A stretch of DNA of 64,000 nt from Bacteroides faecium. GTDB lineage: Bacteria > Bacteroidota > Bacteroidia > Bacteroidales > Bacteroidaceae. This document shows, one piece after another, positions 61,848-64,000 of this stretch (the first letter of the stretch is position 1; each line of letters begins with the position of its first letter). The notes beneath the pieces were generated by a model. The model worked only from the letters and a program-made list of their open reading frames with translations. It did no database searches and had not been told where the DNA came from. The DNA lies in NCBI RefSeq assembly GCF_012113595.1, contig NZ_CP050831.1:1860001-1924000 (forward strand), in the 5' to 3' direction. The position numbers and the translations under genes are program-made.

Positions 61848-63617
61848 ATGAAGATAAAAATAGGATGGCTGCTGGTCGCAGTTTGGATACTGGCCTCATG
61901 TGGAACGACACGTACAGGACGTACGGCGAAATCCGCGACAGGTGAGGGAGTTTCTTTCCTTCCACAGATACAGGTGACTGCCGAACAACAGCGTAAGTAT
62001 GACTACTTCTTTCTGGAAGCCATGCGGATGAAGGAAAAGAAAGAATATGATGCAGCTTTTGGCTTGTTGCAGCATTGTCTGGATATTAACCCGAGTGCTT
62101 CATCTGCGCTTTACGAGGTTTCCCAGTATTATATGTTTCTCCGCCAGGTACCGCAAGGTCAGGCAGCTTTGGAGAAAGCGGTAGCTTATGCTCCCGACAA
62201 TTTCTGGTATAGTCAGGGATTGGTTAATTTATATCAGCAGCAGAATGAACTGGATAAAGCGGTCGTTTTGCTTGAGAAGATGGTCACTCGCTTCCCGGCA
62301 AAACAAGACCCATTGTTCAGCCTGCTTGATATTTACGGCCGTCAGGAGAAGTATAATGAGGTAATTTCGACACTGAACCGTTTGGAGAAGCGTTTGGGCA
62401 AGAACGAACAGTTGTCTATGGAGAAATTCCGTATTTATTTCCAGATGAAGGATGATAAGAAAGCATTTCAGGAAATCGAGAGCTTGGTACAGGAATATCC
62501 GATGGATATGCGGTATCAGGTGATTTTGGGGGATGTTTATCTTCAGAATGGCAAGAAAGAGGAAGCCTACGAAGCATATCAGAAAGTGTTGGCGGTAGAG
62601 CCGGACAATCCGATGGCTCTTTTCTCGATGGCGTCTTATTATGAACAGACCGGGCAAAAAGAGTTGTATCAACAGCAACTGGATACACTGTTGCTGAATA
62701 AGAAGGTGACTCCTGATACGAAAATCAATGTCATGCGTCAGATAATTGTGGAAAACGAACAGTCGGCGGCTAAAGACAGTACCCAAGTGATTGCTTTGTT
62801 TGACCGGATGATGAAGCAGGACCAGGATGACCCGCAAGTTCCGATGCTTTATGCGCAGTATCTGCTGTCGAAGAATATGGAGCAGGAAGCTGTCCCGGTC
62901 TTAGAACAAGTGGTCGATTTAGACCCGACTAACAAGGTTGCCCGCTTGATGCTGGTCGATGCTGCCGTGAAAAAAGAGGATTACAAACAAATTATAAAAG
63001 TCTGTGAGCCGGGAATCGAAGCCACTCCAGATGCTTTGCCCCTTTATTATTACCTGGCTATTGCCTATCATCAGGCGGAACAAACGGATAGTGTATTAAG
63101 TGTTTGCGGCAGGGCGCTGGAACATATTACACCCGATACGCGGAAAGAAGTTATTTCGGATTTCTATTCGATAATGGGTGACATTTATCATACTAAGAAA
63201 CAGATGTCGGAAGCTTATGCCGCCTATGATTCGGCTTTGGTGTACAATCCTTCCAATATCGGCGCATTGAATAATTATGCTTATTACCTGTCAGTAGAAC
63301 GACGTGATTTGGATAAGGCGGAAGAAATGAGTTATAAGACCGTAAAGGCTGAACCTAATAATTCGACTTATCTCGATACTTATGCCTGGATTCTCTTTGA
63401 AAAAGGAAATTATGCCGAGGCGCGTATTTATATTGATAATGCGATGAAGAGTGACGGAGAGAAAAGTGATGTGATTGTGGAGCATTGCGGGGATATTTAT
63501 TTCATGACCGGTGATGTCGAAGGTGCGCTGAAATACTGGAAACAGGCGTTGGAAATGGGTAGTGAGTCGAAAACATTGAAACAGAAAATAGAAAAGAAGA
63601 AATATATTGCAGAATGA
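61848..63617 (+). CDS. TPR-repeat lipoprotein
   Basis: Start set at ATG 61848 (MKIKIGWLLVAVWILASCGTT), which gives a lipoprotein signal (lipid Cys at 18); the longer frame overlaps dut. 589 residues with about ten TPR units spread over the protein (AFGLLQHCLDINPSASSALYE, ALEKAVAYAPDNFWYSQGLV, AYEAYQKVLAVEPDNPMAL). It would be a periplasmic scaffold of unknown partners. It overlaps the next gene by 4 bp and runs with dut. Confidence 0.85.
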   Translation: MKIKIGWLLVAVWILASCGTTRTGRTAKSATGEGVSFLPQIQVTAEQQRKYDYFFLEAMRMKEKKEYDAAFGLLQHCLDINPSASSALYEVSQYYMFLRQVPQGQAALEKAVAYAPDNFWYSQGLVNLYQQQNELDKAVVLLEKMVTRFPAKQDPLFSLLDIYGRQEKYNEVISTLNRLEKRLGKNEQLSMEKFRIYFQMKDDKKAFQEIESLVQEYPMDMRYQVILGDVYLQNGKKEEAYEAYQKVLAVEPDNPMALFSMASYYEQTGQKELYQQQLDTLLLNKKVTPDTKINVMRQIIVENEQSAAKDSTQVIALFDRMMKQDQDDPQVPMLYAQYLLSKNMEQEAVPVLEQVVDLDPTNKVARLMLVDAAVKKEDYKQIIKVCEPGIEATPDALPLYYYLAIAYHQAEQTDSVLSVCGRALEHITPDTRKEVISDFYSIMGDIYHTKKQMSEAYAAYDSALVYNPSNIGALNNYAYYLSVERRDLDKAEEMSYKTVKAEPNNSTYLDTYAWILFEKGNYAEARIYIDNAMKSDGEKSDVIVEHCGDIYFMTGDVEGALKYWKQALEMGSESKTLKQKIEKKKYIAE

Positions 63618-64000
63618 AAAGGTTTGTATATCTATTGTTGGTTGTAGTCGTATTGGTTGGTTGTAAGAGCTCAAAGCATTTGGCGACTTCAGAAACAAAG
63701 GCTCCCGTATCCAGTTATCTGACTTCCAAACTTCAACTGACCATTCCCAATAAAAAAGGGGGAAGCATGTCCGTAGGAGGAACAATGAAGATGAAAACCC
63801 ATGAACGGGTACAAGTCTCTTTATTGATGCCTATCTTGCGCACGGAAGTGGCGCGTATTGAGATTACCCCTGACGAGGTGTTGCTGGTAGACCGGATGAA
63901 CAGGAGATTTGTCCGTGCGACTAAAGAAGAATTGAAAGGTATGTTACCGAAGAACGCGGAGTTTTCCCGGTTGGAAAAAATATTGATGGATGCATCCCTG
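63614..64000 (+). CDS. DUF4292 family lipoprotein, cut by the window end
   Basis: Starts in ATGA overlap with the stop of the TPR gene. The visible 129 residues begin MKRFVYLLLVVVVLVGCKSS (lipid Cys at 17) and continue with SYLTSKLQLTIPNKKGGS and VQVSLLMPILRTEVARIEIT, the DUF4292 pattern, which resembles LolB/LppX-like lipid carriers. The end lies outside the window. The coupling with the TPR lipoprotein suggests a joint envelope role. Confidence 0.8.
   Translation, partial: MKRFVYLLLVVVVLVGCKSSKHLATSETKAPVSSYLTSKLQLTIPNKKGGSMSVGGTMKMKTHERVQVSLLMPILRTEVARIEITPDEVLLVDRMNRRFVRATKEELKGMLPKNAEFSRLEKILMDASL

Overview
The window is a piece of a Bacteroides chromosome (Bacteroidota), close to the B. 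thetaiotaomicron/ovatus group. The grounds are a SusC/SusD glycan locus, promoters of the Bacteroides type (TTTG, 19 bp, TAnnTTTG), many lipoproteins, a GlsA/GlsB glycine-lipid gene pair, and family lengths such as a 422-residue MraY and a 652-residue GyrB. No rRNA, phage, intact insertion sequence or CRISPR array was seen. The species cannot be fixed from the sequence alone.

Layout. 1-2 kb: the tail of a C10 (streptopain-like) peptidase and a fimbrillin-like lipoprotein. 2-8.2 kb: CorA, a large TlpA-type thioredoxin protein, GpmI, a DUF3109 protein and a small membrane protein. 8.3-21.8 kb: a polysaccharide utilization locus (SusC, SusD, surface lipoprotein, GH16, GH128, GH3) with a divergent membrane-bound one-component regulator; the enzymes point to beta-1,3-glucan. 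21.9-24.5 kb: gyrB, rpsT and tRNA-Glu. 24.7-28.2 kb: two tandem paralogues of an ATPase/PD-(D/E)XK protein. 28.2-29.3 kb: a gene-free, repeat-rich kilobase. 29.3-36.7 kb: a C10 peptidase operon with two apparently active enzymes and one that lacks both catalytic residues, a lipoprotein, a DUF3244 protein and a TPR-type membrane regulator. 36.9-39.9 kb: a lipoprotein, a PagL-like outer-membrane deacylase and recO. 40.1-56.9 kb: yqeY and the division and cell wall (dcw) cluster, transcribed leftward from mraZ to ftsZ, with a GxxExxY element inserted between murG and murC. 57.3-64 kb: an ECF sigma factor, glsA-glsB, a dGTPase, dut, a TPR lipoprotein and a DUF4292 lipoprotein cut by the window end.

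How the parts work together. The dcw genes make the meso-DAP peptidoglycan precursor and the septum, and a triple 10-bp repeat upstream of mraZ looks like the MraZ operator. The glucan locus binds, cuts and imports its substrate and senses it through the propeller/Y_Y_Y regulator. The C10 operon appears to be a secreted or surface proteolytic set under its own sensor. Both regulators end in the same kind of membrane-anchored coiled coil plus helix-turn-helix.

The most unusual signals are non-coding: a 133-bp inverted repeat at 28356-28867 with a compensatory base change, and several intergenic tracts with a 21-23 bp period whose core differs from locus to locus.
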